DNA from: Dysgonomonas sp. 521
GTDB taxonomy: Bacteria > Bacteroidota > Bacteroidia > Bacteroidales > Dysgonomonadaceae
Direction of reading: 5' to 3'
Length of the DNA stretch: 64,000 nucleotides
NCBI RefSeq assembly: GCF_010501055.1
Contig: NZ_QVMO01000009.1
Coordinates: 1-64,000 of the forward strand
Below the pieces are notes generated by a model. The model worked only from the letters and a program-made list of their open reading frames with translations, was not told the origin of the DNA and did not search any database. The position numbers and the translations under genes are program-made. Positions 45,492-55,458 of this stretch are shown piece by piece (the stretch's first letter is position 1; every line of letters begins with the position of its first letter).

Positions 45492-47939
45492 TTATTTCAC
45501 ATCTATTTCAATTATTGCTGTCTTTAGCCCTTTAGCCTTTGCCTCAAAAACAATTTTACCACCATTCTCTCCCGCTTGTACTATCGATGTCAGTTGCCCA
45601 TTAAAAGCTGGCATTTGAGATAGATGAAATAAATCGAGGCTTGTAGGGTCTCCATTTGCCGAAGCTCTGTATTTACCATTTCCTTTTACCGAGAAAGTAA
45701 TCATACGTTGATCATCGGGGCAAAGATTTCCATCCTTATCTACAACACGTACATTAATATATGCCAAATCCTTTCCATCAGCCGACAACTGTGTACGATC
45801 CGGCACTAATTCTATATGATGAGGGTTACCAGCTGTACGAACTGTTTTTTCCATTACTGCTTCTCCCTGTTCGTTGTATGCTACAACCTTTACTTCACCC
45901 GGCTCATATATTGCATCCATCCACATTAAGCGATAGCGGTTGAGCAATGTCGAATTATTCTTAATTTGCTTACCATAGCTTTTTCCATTGATAAAAAGCT
46001 CTGCCGAGGGATAATTGGTATAAACAAAGACAGGCGTCTTTTGTCCTTCACGGCCTTTCCAGTTCCAGTGAGGAAGGATATGCAATGTGTTTTCATTTTT
46101 ATTCCAAATACTTCTGTACAAGTAATAACGGTCTTTTGGAATACTTGCCAAATCGATGATTCCAAACATAGAACTATGATTTGGCCATGCATCGGTGTCG
46201 TAAGGGGATGGTTCTCCCAAATAATCAAATCCCGTCCACACGAATTGCCCCATTGTCCAGTTATGATCGTCTGCCAAAGCAAAATCTTCGTCAGGTATAT
46301 TAGACCATGAACAATATTCGAGGTCATACGACGACGATTGATGGTCATCATATACAGCATCGGCTTTCTTCTCTACAGGGAATTTATACACACCACGTGA
46401 ACTGACCGTAGATGAAGTTTCGGAGCCCAATACAAGATTTTGAGGTAATTTCTCATATGTTTCCTGATAACGGTGTGCGCGATAATTTAAGCCCGGCACA
46501 TCAATCATTGCAGCAAAGCCATTATTTAGCACACAGCTAACCTGATCCATACCACATGTCACAGGGCGGGTAGGATCTTCTCTGTGGCAAATGTCCTGTA
46601 AGAATGAGGCAACCTTATATCCCTCATCACTACACTGGGTGGGTACTTCGTTGCCGATGCTCCACATTACTACACTGGCATTGTTGCGGTAGTTGCGAAG
46701 CATATTTACCATATCCTTCTCTGCCCATTCGTTAAAGAAACGATGATAGCCGTTCTTACATTTAGCAATATCCCACTCATCGAAGGGCTCAATCATCATC
46801 ATAAAGCCCATTTCGTCGCATAGTTCTACCAGTTCGGGTGCAGGCATATTGTGCGCCGTACGGATAGCATCGCATCCCATATCTTTAAGCATCGTAAGTT
46901 GACGGCGTAAAGCTGCTACATTGATGGCAGCACCCAGAGGACCTAAATCATGGTGGTTGCACACTCCTTGGAATTTCCGGCGCTCCCCGTTCAGAAAGAA
47001 TCCTTTATCTGCAATCAGCTTTATATCCCTGATGCCAAAACGGGTAGTATATTCATCTACCAACTGGTCTTTAATGTATATTTTTGAAACAGCATTGTAT
47101 AGGTAGGGATTCTCAGGCGACCATAATTGAGGCTTATCCACGATAAAGTTTTGTTCGAAAGGTTTCCCGTGATTAATCTTCTGCATATTGTCCTTTGAAG
47201 ATACGACTTTATTGTTAGCATCACGAATCTCGGTTACTATCCTCACATCCTGGCCATTACTGTTTTCTACTTCGGTCTTCAGATTAACCGAGGCATATTC
47301 TTCGGAAACAAAAGGGGTAGTAATATATGTTCCCCAAACCGGAACATGAACAGCTTTGGTTACAATTACGTGTACATTTCTGTAGAGACCTGCACCAGAA
47401 TACCAGCGTGAAGATTCGGGCTTATTTTCAAGGCGTACAGCTATTGTATTGCTTTTACCATCAATATTAAGTAAATCTGTAACGTCGCAATGAAATGAGT
47501 TGTAACCGAAAGGCCAGAAAATAGCTTTCTTTCCATTCACGTATATCTGGGCTTCACTCATTGCTCCATCGAACAAAAGATTCACCCGGTTATTTGCCTT
47601 CGTAAAGTTACTTACATCAAATGTATTCCTATACCAGCCTGTACCTATGTAAGGAAGGCCTCCTGTGCGCCCGGTTTTAACAGTTGCTACTGTCTCCCCA
47701 TTCTGGGTAACAGCAACTTCCTGCAAATCATATTTCCTGTCGAAAGGCCCTTCTATCGCCCAATCGTGCGGAATGGTTACCAATTGCCAGCCTGAATCGT
47801 TAAAATCAGTCTGCATAGCATCCGTAAAATCCCCTTTGCTGAATTTCCAGTTCTTTTCTATCAGAAATTCATCTCTTACCGATTGCGAATAGCTTATACC
47901 GGAGTATAATAAGGCTATTGTTAAAATTAGATATTTCAT
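45492..47939 (-). CDS. GH2 beta-galactosidase
   Basis: 815 aa with a cleavable signal peptide (MKYLILTIALLYSGISYSQ). GH2 order: jelly-roll N-terminal domain (about 25-195, GWQLVTIPHDWAIEGPF, GTGWYRNTF), immunoglobulin-like domain (about 200-300), TIM barrel (about 305-610) with GVCNHHDLGPLGAA, acid/base Glu in WSIGNEVPTQ near 415, and nucleophile Glu in LGSETSSTVSSRG near 500. C-terminal DUF4982-like and invasin/Ig-like domains (about 640-815) follow. Periplasmic beta-galactosidase activity on galactooligosaccharides is expected. It is followed by the GH35 gene and preceded by GH53. Confidence 0.9.
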   Translation of the reverse strand: MKYLILTIALLYSGISYSQSVRDEFLIEKNWKFSKGDFTDAMQTDFNDSGWQLVTIPHDWAIEGPFDRKYDLQEVAVTQNGETVATVKTGRTGGLPYIGTGWYRNTFDVSNFTKANNRVNLLFDGAMSEAQIYVNGKKAIFWPFGYNSFHCDVTDLLNIDGKSNTIAVRLENKPESSRWYSGAGLYRNVHVIVTKAVHVPVWGTYITTPFVSEEYASVNLKTEVENSNGQDVRIVTEIRDANNKVVSSKDNMQKINHGKPFEQNFIVDKPQLWSPENPYLYNAVSKIYIKDQLVDEYTTRFGIRDIKLIADKGFFLNGERRKFQGVCNHHDLGPLGAAINVAALRRQLTMLKDMGCDAIRTAHNMPAPELVELCDEMGFMMMIEPFDEWDIAKCKNGYHRFFNEWAEKDMVNMLRNYRNNASVVMWSIGNEVPTQCSDEGYKVASFLQDICHREDPTRPVTCGMDQVSCVLNNGFAAMIDVPGLNYRAHRYQETYEKLPQNLVLGSETSSTVSSRGVYKFPVEKKADAVYDDHQSSSYDLEYCSWSNIPDEDFALADDHNWTMGQFVWTGFDYLGEPSPYDTDAWPNHSSMFGIIDLASIPKDRYYLYRSIWNKNENTLHILPHWNWKGREGQKTPVFVYTNYPSAELFINGKSYGKQIKNNSTLLNRYRLMWMDAIYEPGEVKVVAYNEQGEAVMEKTVRTAGNPHHIELVPDRTQLSADGKDLAYINVRVVDKDGNLCPDDQRMITFSVKGNGKYRASANGDPTSLDLFHLSQMPAFNGQLTSIVQAGENGGKIVFEAKAKGLKTAIIEIDVK

Positions 47940-48056
47940 TAGGTATATTCATTATTTAAACCTGTCATTGAAGCCATCTTGACTTTTTCAACACAGAGTA
48001 AAAAGTGGAGACAACTTCAATGACAATGTTAGTAGATAAGCAAATATAGATATAAT

Positions 48057-49103
48057 TCATTTAAAAGCATCTAATGCCACTGTAGGTTTTCCCGATTCGT
48101 CGAAAGCTCCTTTGGTATAACCATTCCAGCTGCCATATGATTGAGGTTCCCAGTAGAAGACGCCCAAACCTTTTTCATTCGGCACAGCTTTGGTTTTCTC
48201 TATCAATGCAGTAAGCATCGATTTAGAGGCTTCGGCCTGATCCCAGTCCATTCCTATTTCGCATATCATCACGTCCGAACCGTAACGCTCTACCATATCC
48301 AGCATATTGTAGTAGCAATCATCAACAAGCATCTCCCAATTATCCTTAGTAGGGTAAAGCGACATGCCTATCACATCCCATTTGGCATTGTTGTTTTTCA
48401 GTGCATCGAAACGTGGGCGGTACATATCATTCCTGTGTCCACGGTCGAAGTGAATAATAACTTTAGCATCAGGAAAAATGGCCTTAGTAGCATCGTACCC
48501 AGCATTATTCAATTCTGCATAATTCTTCACATTTTCGAGTAAGCCACCATCTTCCCAAAGCATGCCGTTCATGGTTTCGTTACCAATTTGTACCCATTCC
48601 GGAGTTATATCCATCTCCTTCAATGCGGTAAGTGTTTCAGTCGTATGATCAGCCAACGCTTTTTTCAAGTCTTCAAAACTAAAGTCTGCCCATGCCGCAG
48701 GTTTGGTTTGTTGTGCCGGATCGGCCCAGCTATCGCTGTAGTGGAAGTCAACCATAATGCGCATACCCAGATTTTTTGCTCTCCATGCTTTAACAAGCAT
48801 ATCACTTGTGTTACACCAACCATCAGCAGGATCAACCCATACCCGTAAACGCACAGAGTTAAAACCAAGATCGCGTAACAGAGCCATACATTCCATTTCT
48901 TCACCATTAGAATTATAGAATTTCTTTCCTGCTTTTTCCATTTCGGTGAGCCAGCTTACATCTGCCCCTTTTGCAAAACCTATCATATCATATTCATTTG
49001 CAGGCTGATCGGGAAATACTGGCTTGTCATCATCGCTACATGATGTGAATGCAAATAAGGCTATGGCTATTGATAATATAATGTTTTTCAGTTTCATGGT
49101 CAT
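48057..49103 (-). CDS. GH53 endo-beta-1,4-galactanase, surface lipoprotein
   Basis: 348 aa (ATG 49097 is an alternative start). Lipobox FTSC followed by SDDDK, an acidic stretch right after the Cys that fits the Bacteroides lipoprotein export signal, so it should sit on the cell surface. The GH53 TIM barrel has GFAKGADVSWLTEMEKAGK, LGFNSVRLRVWVDP, VDFHYSDSWADPAQQTKPAAW, acid/base Glu in WVQIGNETMNGMLW near 175 and nucleophile Glu in MICEIGMDWD near 280. It cuts beta-1,4-galactan internally outside the cell. It is the enzyme that best fixes the substrate of this locus. Confidence 0.95.
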   Translation of the reverse strand: MTMKLKNIILSIAIALFAFTSCSDDDKPVFPDQPANEYDMIGFAKGADVSWLTEMEKAGKKFYNSNGEEMECMALLRDLGFNSVRLRVWVDPADGWCNTSDMLVKAWRAKNLGMRIMVDFHYSDSWADPAQQTKPAAWADFSFEDLKKALADHTTETLTALKEMDITPEWVQIGNETMNGMLWEDGGLLENVKNYAELNNAGYDATKAIFPDAKVIIHFDRGHRNDMYRPRFDALKNNNAKWDVIGMSLYPTKDNWEMLVDDCYYNMLDMVERYGSDVMICEIGMDWDQAEASKSMLTALIEKTKAVPNEKGLGVFYWEPQSYGSWNGYTKGAFDESGKPTVALDAFK

Positions 49104-49107
49104 TCTG

Positions 49108-50832
49108 TTATTGAGTGATACTATATGTTTCGTTGATTAGGTCTACCGTCATCAGGTAAGTTCCCGGAGCTAGCGAAGCATCATCCGTAATATTGCTTCC
49201 CCTGTAGTACAGTTTGCCTTCCGAACCGCCGAATTTATGATCCCAGTCTCCACTTACCAGATGGATGGCAAATCCCCATGGCGAAGCACTGTTTATTGTA
49301 ATCTGTCCTTCATACACTCCCGGTGTAGCTGTTGCAGGCAATGGTGTATTGAAATCCCACACATCATGTAGTCCTGCCACATAGATTTGATTTTCTATGG
49401 CTGTCAGGTTGTAGGTAAACTGAACCAAAGACGCTTCTACCAAATATAATCCCGCTGTAGGAGGGGCAATATTATTCTGTCCCTTAAGTTCTAATGAGCC
49501 TGCATATGCAGTTCCTCCCTCTACCATTGTATATTTATCGTCCCAATTATCTTTTTCTATATTGATACTATATCCCCATAGCGAGTTGACATTAAATACA
49601 CCTGCATAATTCAGTTCATTTTCATCATAGAGTTTCATATAATTATCGAAAGTCCAACTTCCGCTTATGCCATCGTCTATTCCCGGTAGATACAGGTATT
49701 CTATCACAGGTTCGGGCTCTTCCGCTCCGCTTACGGCTGTACATGTCCATGCCCCCGGCTGTTTCAGGTCTACTACCAGTGTATAAGTCCCCGCTTCGGG
49801 CACTGTCACTGTTATATCTCCGGCCTGTGAGGCAAGTACTATATTTTGTCCCTCCTGAGTAAAGGCAACCTGACTATCTTTTGCTGCATCATCATTAGTA
49901 CTTGTAGAATAATCGTATTGTTTACCAACAGTATTCAAATTCACTTTCAATGTTGAAGCTGCGGTTACATTAAAAGTAGCAGTCCATTTTACATTTGGAC
50001 GGTCGAAAGTCATATCGGCATTTATATCACCACTTACAGTTAAAGAAGGAAGCAGTAAAGCCGACCATTGTTTCGTATTTGTATTCACTACAGTATAATA
50101 GCATCCAGTAACACCAGGGAACCAGAAATTCCAACGTTTGTCATTATCATTTTCGGACGACATCAGGAAAGCTGTGCCGCTCACCCCATCATTGCCCCAG
50201 ATAGTACCATCTCCTTCGAGTAGATAGAAGTTAGACCATCCCGAAGCTCCCATAAAACCGGTGTATATACCATTTACTTCCGGAGAATGCAGGGTTGCAC
50301 CTGTTTCCACTTTATCTGCATCGAGTACATATCCGGCGGACATGTCTATCAGGTAAGGGGTTATATTTACAGTTTCCACATCGCTGTAGGGACCATCCAT
50401 ATTTACCCCTGTAACGGACTTAATGCGGAAATAAACAGGAGTTTCATTATCGGGTTCTATTCCCAGAATCTTTGCTATTGTATTAAGTTCCGATCCTGTA
50501 TACGCCTTTGAGAAATTATTATCAAGAGTTTCAACAACATTCGAACTGAAATCATTCGTTGTTGAAATTTGTATGTAATAAGAAACAGTAGCCGTGGTAG
50601 ACATTGATGGATCACTTACGGCTAAAAATGAGTTTTTAGTCCAAGCCAGAGAAAGAACAATAGCTGTAGAGTTGTCCTTTGATAGTTTCACATTACTCTC
50701 GGTGACAACAAAATCACTGCTTTCGGTGCTGGAAAGATATATGGTGTCGCCATCATTTTCACAGGCTGTCATTAGCATCAGCAACATGAACAAGCATGAG
50801 AAAGTTTTATATATATTTTTTATTGCTTTCAT
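49108..50832 (-). CDS. SusE/SusF-like surface glycan-binding lipoprotein
   Basis: 574 aa from ATG 50832. Lipobox MTAC followed by ENDGD. An N-terminal Ig-like SusE domain (about 25-145) precedes several beta-sandwich domains rich in aromatic residues (WSNFYLLEGDG, WNFWFPGVTG, WGFAIHLVSGDWDHKFGG), which repeat in form three to four times and probably bind starch-like or galactan chains. Its position after SusD and before GH53 matches SusE in galactan loci. Function is inferred from position and build; sequence in this class is weakly conserved. Confidence 0.8.
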   Translation of the reverse strand: MKAIKNIYKTFSCLFMLLMLMTACENDGDTIYLSSTESSDFVVTESNVKLSKDNSTAIVLSLAWTKNSFLAVSDPSMSTTATVSYYIQISTTNDFSSNVVETLDNNFSKAYTGSELNTIAKILGIEPDNETPVYFRIKSVTGVNMDGPYSDVETVNITPYLIDMSAGYVLDADKVETGATLHSPEVNGIYTGFMGASGWSNFYLLEGDGTIWGNDGVSGTAFLMSSENDNDKRWNFWFPGVTGCYYTVVNTNTKQWSALLLPSLTVSGDINADMTFDRPNVKWTATFNVTAASTLKVNLNTVGKQYDYSTSTNDDAAKDSQVAFTQEGQNIVLASQAGDITVTVPEAGTYTLVVDLKQPGAWTCTAVSGAEEPEPVIEYLYLPGIDDGISGSWTFDNYMKLYDENELNYAGVFNVNSLWGYSINIEKDNWDDKYTMVEGGTAYAGSLELKGQNNIAPPTAGLYLVEASLVQFTYNLTAIENQIYVAGLHDVWDFNTPLPATATPGVYEGQITINSASPWGFAIHLVSGDWDHKFGGSEGKLYYRGSNITDDASLAPGTYLMTVDLINETYSITQ

Positions 50833-50853
50833 ATGTAAATAATTGTACATCAA

Positions 50854-52440
50854 TTAGTAATTTTCATTATATAGATTAGGGTTTGCTGTAAGGTCAGTTG
50901 CAGGAATAGGGTAGATATTATATTTATCATCTACAGCTTTACCTTCTTTCACTCCACCTTTCCATTCCCACCTGTATGCTGAAGTCGTAAAACTTCCGAA
51001 GCGTATGAGGTCGGTGCGGCGAGTGCACTCCCAATACAATTCCATAGCCCGTTCGTTAAGGAAGAAATCAGGTAACAATATTTCGCTTTCACTCACTTTG
51101 CCGCTTGTATCGTATGCATCTCCAAAAGCACGTTCACGCAGTTTGTTTACATACCCCAAGGCTTCGGTTGCAGAACTTCCTGAGCCTCCACGCGTTACCG
51201 ACTCTGCCAGCATCAGGTAAATATCTGCTAAGCGGAAGACTGGGAAATCGGTATTAACGCCTCCATCAGCAGTATTAGAAGCTTGTTCTCCCGTATCGGT
51301 CAGGTTAGTCCATTTGGTTACAAAATAACCGTTGCTTTGATTGTCCACCGTTTCTACTTCCAAGGTCTGACCTTCCGAGAAAAATAAAGCTCGTTTATCT
51401 CCGGCCTTGAAAAGCTTAGGTATATTACCACGCACGCGGAATGATCCCCATCCACTGGTTACACCATAATCACCCGGTTTCTGGTAATCGGAACTATTGC
51501 CGACAGCACCGCAAATAATATAAGTAGTAGCACCCCATGTGACAGCTTTTTCGGCATCAACAGCATAGGCAAAGATTATTTCATTGGTACGTTTATGATT
51601 ATCTGCATTAAATAATTTCTGATACTCAGGCTCTAGGATATAGCCTTCGGCGATAACTTTTTTGCAATTTGTAATACAATCTGTATAACGCTCTGTATTT
51701 ATATATACCTCGGCATTCAGATAAAGTTTAGCTAATAAAGCATAAGCGGCAGCTTTAGGAGCTCGTCCGTATTCACATTCGTTTTTAGACAGCAAATCAT
51801 TATCTATCTCTTTCAATTCGGTTTCTATAAATTCAAATACTTGTTTTGCTTCATAGCGTGGCGGAATAAATGTACCCACTGGATCGTTTTCGGTTACAAA
51901 TGGAACATTGCGGAACAAATCCATTGCATGATAATAGGCTAATGCTCGCAGAAAACGGGCTTCGGCGCGGTAATGACGAATATCTGCCTGTTCGCTTTCA
52001 GTAAATCCTGATATTTGTTCATCTCCGGCATTACGAAGAAATTCGTTGCATAATGAGATATTATAAAATATGCGGTAATACATATCTGATACCCACGGAT
52101 CGTTTGCATCCCACGATAAATAAGTAAGATCGGAGACTTTGTCTCCTTCGAGCCATGTAGAAGCTACCTCATCTGTTCCGCATTCCTGTAGGTTGAAGTA
52201 GCAGCGCATATAGTCTTGTCCGCTATTACTGTCCAGATCAGAATTATTCCCGCCTTTTTCCTGTCCGGCAGTATAAAAGGCTGCATAGAGTTTAGCCAGT
52301 ACGGCTTTATAATTAGCTGCTGTAGTATATACATCTTCAGCAGTATCCTCTACATGAGGAGCTTGGTCGAGATCATCCAGGCAGGAATTCATTACGATAA
52401 GACCTGCAAATAATATTATATATAGTGTTTTTTTCATCAT
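50854..52440 (-). CDS. susD: SusD/RagB-family outer-membrane lipoprotein
   Basis: 528 aa. Lipobox MNSC followed by LDDLDQ. The TPR-like helical scaffold includes LRALAYYHAMDLFRNVPFV near 135-153, the classic SusD motif, and AYALLAKLYLNAE near 235; the C-terminal region has FLNERAMELYWECTRRTDLIRFG near 470-492. SusD caps the SusC pore and captures oligosaccharides at the surface. It lies 19 nt after the SusC gene, as in all such loci. The symbol denotes the family; specificity for galactan is inferred from neighbours. Confidence 0.95.
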   Translation of the reverse strand: MMKKTLYIILFAGLIVMNSCLDDLDQAPHVEDTAEDVYTTAANYKAVLAKLYAAFYTAGQEKGGNNSDLDSNSGQDYMRCYFNLQECGTDEVASTWLEGDKVSDLTYLSWDANDPWVSDMYYRIFYNISLCNEFLRNAGDEQISGFTESEQADIRHYRAEARFLRALAYYHAMDLFRNVPFVTENDPVGTFIPPRYEAKQVFEFIETELKEIDNDLLSKNECEYGRAPKAAAYALLAKLYLNAEVYINTERYTDCITNCKKVIAEGYILEPEYQKLFNADNHKRTNEIIFAYAVDAEKAVTWGATTYIICGAVGNSSDYQKPGDYGVTSGWGSFRVRGNIPKLFKAGDKRALFFSEGQTLEVETVDNQSNGYFVTKWTNLTDTGEQASNTADGGVNTDFPVFRLADIYLMLAESVTRGGSGSSATEALGYVNKLRERAFGDAYDTSGKVSESEILLPDFFLNERAMELYWECTRRTDLIRFGSFTTSAYRWEWKGGVKEGKAVDDKYNIYPIPATDLTANPNLYNENY

Positions 52441-52459
52441 GATTACTATTTTAAGAAAA

Positions 52460-55411
52460 TTAAAAGTCTAATCCTAAGCTAATGGAGAAAATACGTGGAC
52501 GCGGATAGAATGACATGTCCATCCCATTGGGTACTTCCGGGTCTACTCCGCTGTATTTAGTTATACAAAATACATTCTGCACCATAGCACTCACATTAAG
52601 TCCAAACCAATTGTTGATGCGTCCGAAATTATATCCAAGAGAGAGATTGTCCATCTTGATGAATGAAGCGTTTTCTACATAATGATCGGATAAATACTGC
52701 CGGTTCTGAAATCCTGTTTTAAGATAACTCCGGTTGAGGTTGTTAATCTGAGAATCATTATAACTCACAGTACTCCATGCACCTGTATTCATAGCCATGC
52801 CATTGTATACGTAGTTGCCCAGATTGGCACGGAAACTCATTCCGAGACTCCATTGCTTGTAGCGAAGCGAAGTACTAAGCCCAAAAATAAAATCGGGTGC
52901 CGGAGAGTGGTAGCGATATAGGTCGGAAGAATTGATTTCGCCATCATTATTCATATCTGCATACGCTCCTTCCACAGGCATTCCTGTCTTTTCATCATAA
53001 AGCTGATGATACACATAGAACATATATGGTGCATAGCCTTCCGACAACACCTGAAACTGATAACTATCGATAGTCGGCCCTACCAGTGTGTTGGTTGCTG
53101 CCCCACCATCTATCAATGAGAGATTTTTTACTTTCATCTTTTGCCATGTCATATTATAGCTCAAATTCCATGTGAAATCTTTGGTATCTATAGGTGTTGC
53201 ATTTAACGAAAACTCGATACCGTGACTATCTACATTTCCTACATTGGTAAGAATATTCTTATTAAAGTTAGAGCCGGCTGGTGACGGAACAGTTGCTAAC
53301 AAATCTTTGGTCTGGCGAGTATAGAAATCGACAGAACCACTGATTCTGTCTTTCAGAAATCCAAAATCGAGTCCAAAGTTCCACGATGTGGTAGTTTCCC
53401 ATTTCAGGTCTTCTACATATGCTTCGGGACGATACGAATAATACCACTGGTCACCGAATTGCACCTGTGCTCCGTTCTGGCTCAAAGTATAAACCGGCAT
53501 ATAGTTATAATTACCGATACCATCCTGTTGTCCGGTTACCCCATAACTTGCCCGTAGCTTAAGGTTGCTTATGGCGCGGCTCTCTTTCAAAAAAGACTCT
53601 TCGTTTATTCTCCAGGCAAGAGCAACAGAAGGGAATGTTCCCCAGCGATTGTCTTTATGGAAACGCGAAGTTCCGTCTCCTCTGACAGTTGCCGTCAGCA
53701 TATAACGCGAATCGAATGTATAGTTCAGGCGTGCGTAGTATGAGATTAAAGCATGCCGCTGATCGGTGGCAGCTATAGACGATTGAATTTCGCCCTTGGT
53801 ATTGGTTTCGACATAAGCAGGGCTTGTGCTTTTCCAGAACTGATGGTCGTAACCGACTGTAGCATCCACAACACTCTTTATATTACTGAAATCTTTATTA
53901 TAATTTAGGTATGTTGTCAGCAGGCGGTTTGTATTCTTCTGTGGACCATAGTCATAATCTTTACCCGCTGTATTGTAATATTCTGCTGCTTCTGCGGGTA
54001 CATATACAGAACCTTTACCTTCTGCATAATCATAACCTAAAGTCAGATGATATCTCAATTCGGGTAAAAAGTGCATTTTGTAATCTACATCGGCATTTCC
54101 GATAAAACGTTGTACTTTACTGGTCGATTTGTTTTGGTCTATCAGTCCCCGTGGATTTATGACTGCACCATTTGCGGGTTTTCCGTTACTGTCGATAGCT
54201 TCCCAGTAGCCACCATATTCGTTACTGTCTGAATAAACCGGCAAGGTAGGATTAAACGTTGAGGCTGCCCATATGGCACTTGTGTTGGCAAACCGATTAT
54301 TGTTGAGTGAACCTTTTGCACTAATATTAATTTTCAGATGCTCGTTGAAGAATGATGGAGTCAGGGATAAACTACCAGTAAAACGTTCGGCATTATCGGT
54401 CCGAACCAAACCATTCTGATTATAATAGCCAACAGCTACACGAATAGGCCAGTTTTCTGCTACACGGCCAGCTACGCTCAGATTGTTATCAGTACCAAAA
54501 GCGGTGTGGAATACCTGATCATTCCAATCTGTAGATGCGGTTCCCAATAGCGCCTTCTGCGCATTTGTACCTTTCGAGTTTATTACATCTATAAATTCGT
54601 TTCGGTCTAGCATATCAACCATTTTTGTGCGTGTCTGTACAGAGTTGGTTGTGTTGAATGTTATTTTTATACCGCTTCCTGTTCCTTTTTTGGTAGTAAT
54701 TATTATTACACCATTCGAAGCACGGGAGCCGTAAATTGCTGTAGATGAAGCATCTTTAAGAATAGTCATGCTTTCTATATCCGAAGGGTTGATAAGACTT
54801 AAGAAATTACCAGTATTACCACTGATACCGCCACTTTCTAATGGCACACCATCCAATACAATAAGCGGGTCGTTACTGGCATTCAACGATGCCCCTCCAC
54901 GAATGCGGATGGTACTTCCTCCCGTAGGTGAGCCACTGTTAGACATAATCTGCACCCCCGATACCTTACCATTGATTAACTGTTCGGGAGAGCTGATAAG
55001 CCCCTCGTTAAAATCCTTGCTGCTTACACTACTTATCGAACCTGTAAGGTCGCTTTTGCGTTGAGTTCCGTAACCGATAACAACTACATCGGTAAGTTCC
55101 ATCGATTTTGGCAACAATTTCACATTTATAACATTACCGGAGATGGCAATAAGTTGAGATTCGTAGCCTAGAAAAGAAAATTCAAGCTCAGTCTTATCTG
55201 TCGGCACTTCTATTGTATACCTCCCATCATAATCGGTGGTTATACCTATGGTTGTATCGGGAACTTTAACTACTGCGCCAATTATCGGTTCGTTGGTTTC
55301 ATCCGTTACTACCCCTGTTACATTTTTGGTTTGTCCGCTTACTAATAACGGTACTATCAAAAACAATAAGAGTAACAATGGGAATCGAACAATTTTCTTG
55401 TATTTTTCCAT
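52460..55411 (-). CDS. susC: SusC/RagA-family TonB-dependent transporter
   Basis: 983 aa with signal peptide. An N-terminal CarboxypepD-reg-like domain (about 28-105, NVTGVVTDETNEPIIGAVV), a TonB box region, a plug domain with the SusC signature GTQRKSDLTGSISSV and GGASLNASNDPLIVLDGVPL near 170-190, and a 22-strand beta-barrel ending in the usual terminal SISLGLDF. It imports galactan oligosaccharides across the outer membrane using TonB energy. It pairs with SusD directly downstream and follows the clan GH-A hydrolase gene by 47 nt. Confidence 0.95.
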   Translation of the reverse strand: MEKYKKIVRFPLLLLLFLIVPLLVSGQTKNVTGVVTDETNEPIIGAVVKVPDTTIGITTDYDGRYTIEVPTDKTELEFSFLGYESQLIAISGNVINVKLLPKSMELTDVVVIGYGTQRKSDLTGSISSVSSKDFNEGLISSPEQLINGKVSGVQIMSNSGSPTGGSTIRIRGGASLNASNDPLIVLDGVPLESGGISGNTGNFLSLINPSDIESMTILKDASSTAIYGSRASNGVIIITTKKGTGSGIKITFNTTNSVQTRTKMVDMLDRNEFIDVINSKGTNAQKALLGTASTDWNDQVFHTAFGTDNNLSVAGRVAENWPIRVAVGYYNQNGLVRTDNAERFTGSLSLTPSFFNEHLKINISAKGSLNNNRFANTSAIWAASTFNPTLPVYSDSNEYGGYWEAIDSNGKPANGAVINPRGLIDQNKSTSKVQRFIGNADVDYKMHFLPELRYHLTLGYDYAEGKGSVYVPAEAAEYYNTAGKDYDYGPQKNTNRLLTTYLNYNKDFSNIKSVVDATVGYDHQFWKSTSPAYVETNTKGEIQSSIAATDQRHALISYYARLNYTFDSRYMLTATVRGDGTSRFHKDNRWGTFPSVALAWRINEESFLKESRAISNLKLRASYGVTGQQDGIGNYNYMPVYTLSQNGAQVQFGDQWYYSYRPEAYVEDLKWETTTSWNFGLDFGFLKDRISGSVDFYTRQTKDLLATVPSPAGSNFNKNILTNVGNVDSHGIEFSLNATPIDTKDFTWNLSYNMTWQKMKVKNLSLIDGGAATNTLVGPTIDSYQFQVLSEGYAPYMFYVYHQLYDEKTGMPVEGAYADMNNDGEINSSDLYRYHSPAPDFIFGLSTSLRYKQWSLGMSFRANLGNYVYNGMAMNTGAWSTVSYNDSQINNLNRSYLKTGFQNRQYLSDHYVENASFIKMDNLSLGYNFGRINNWFGLNVSAMVQNVFCITKYSGVDPEVPNGMDMSFYPRPRIFSISLGLDF

Positions 55412-55458
55412 GTTTCAAATTATTTAATTAAGGTATTTGTTTTTATATAATGTCAATA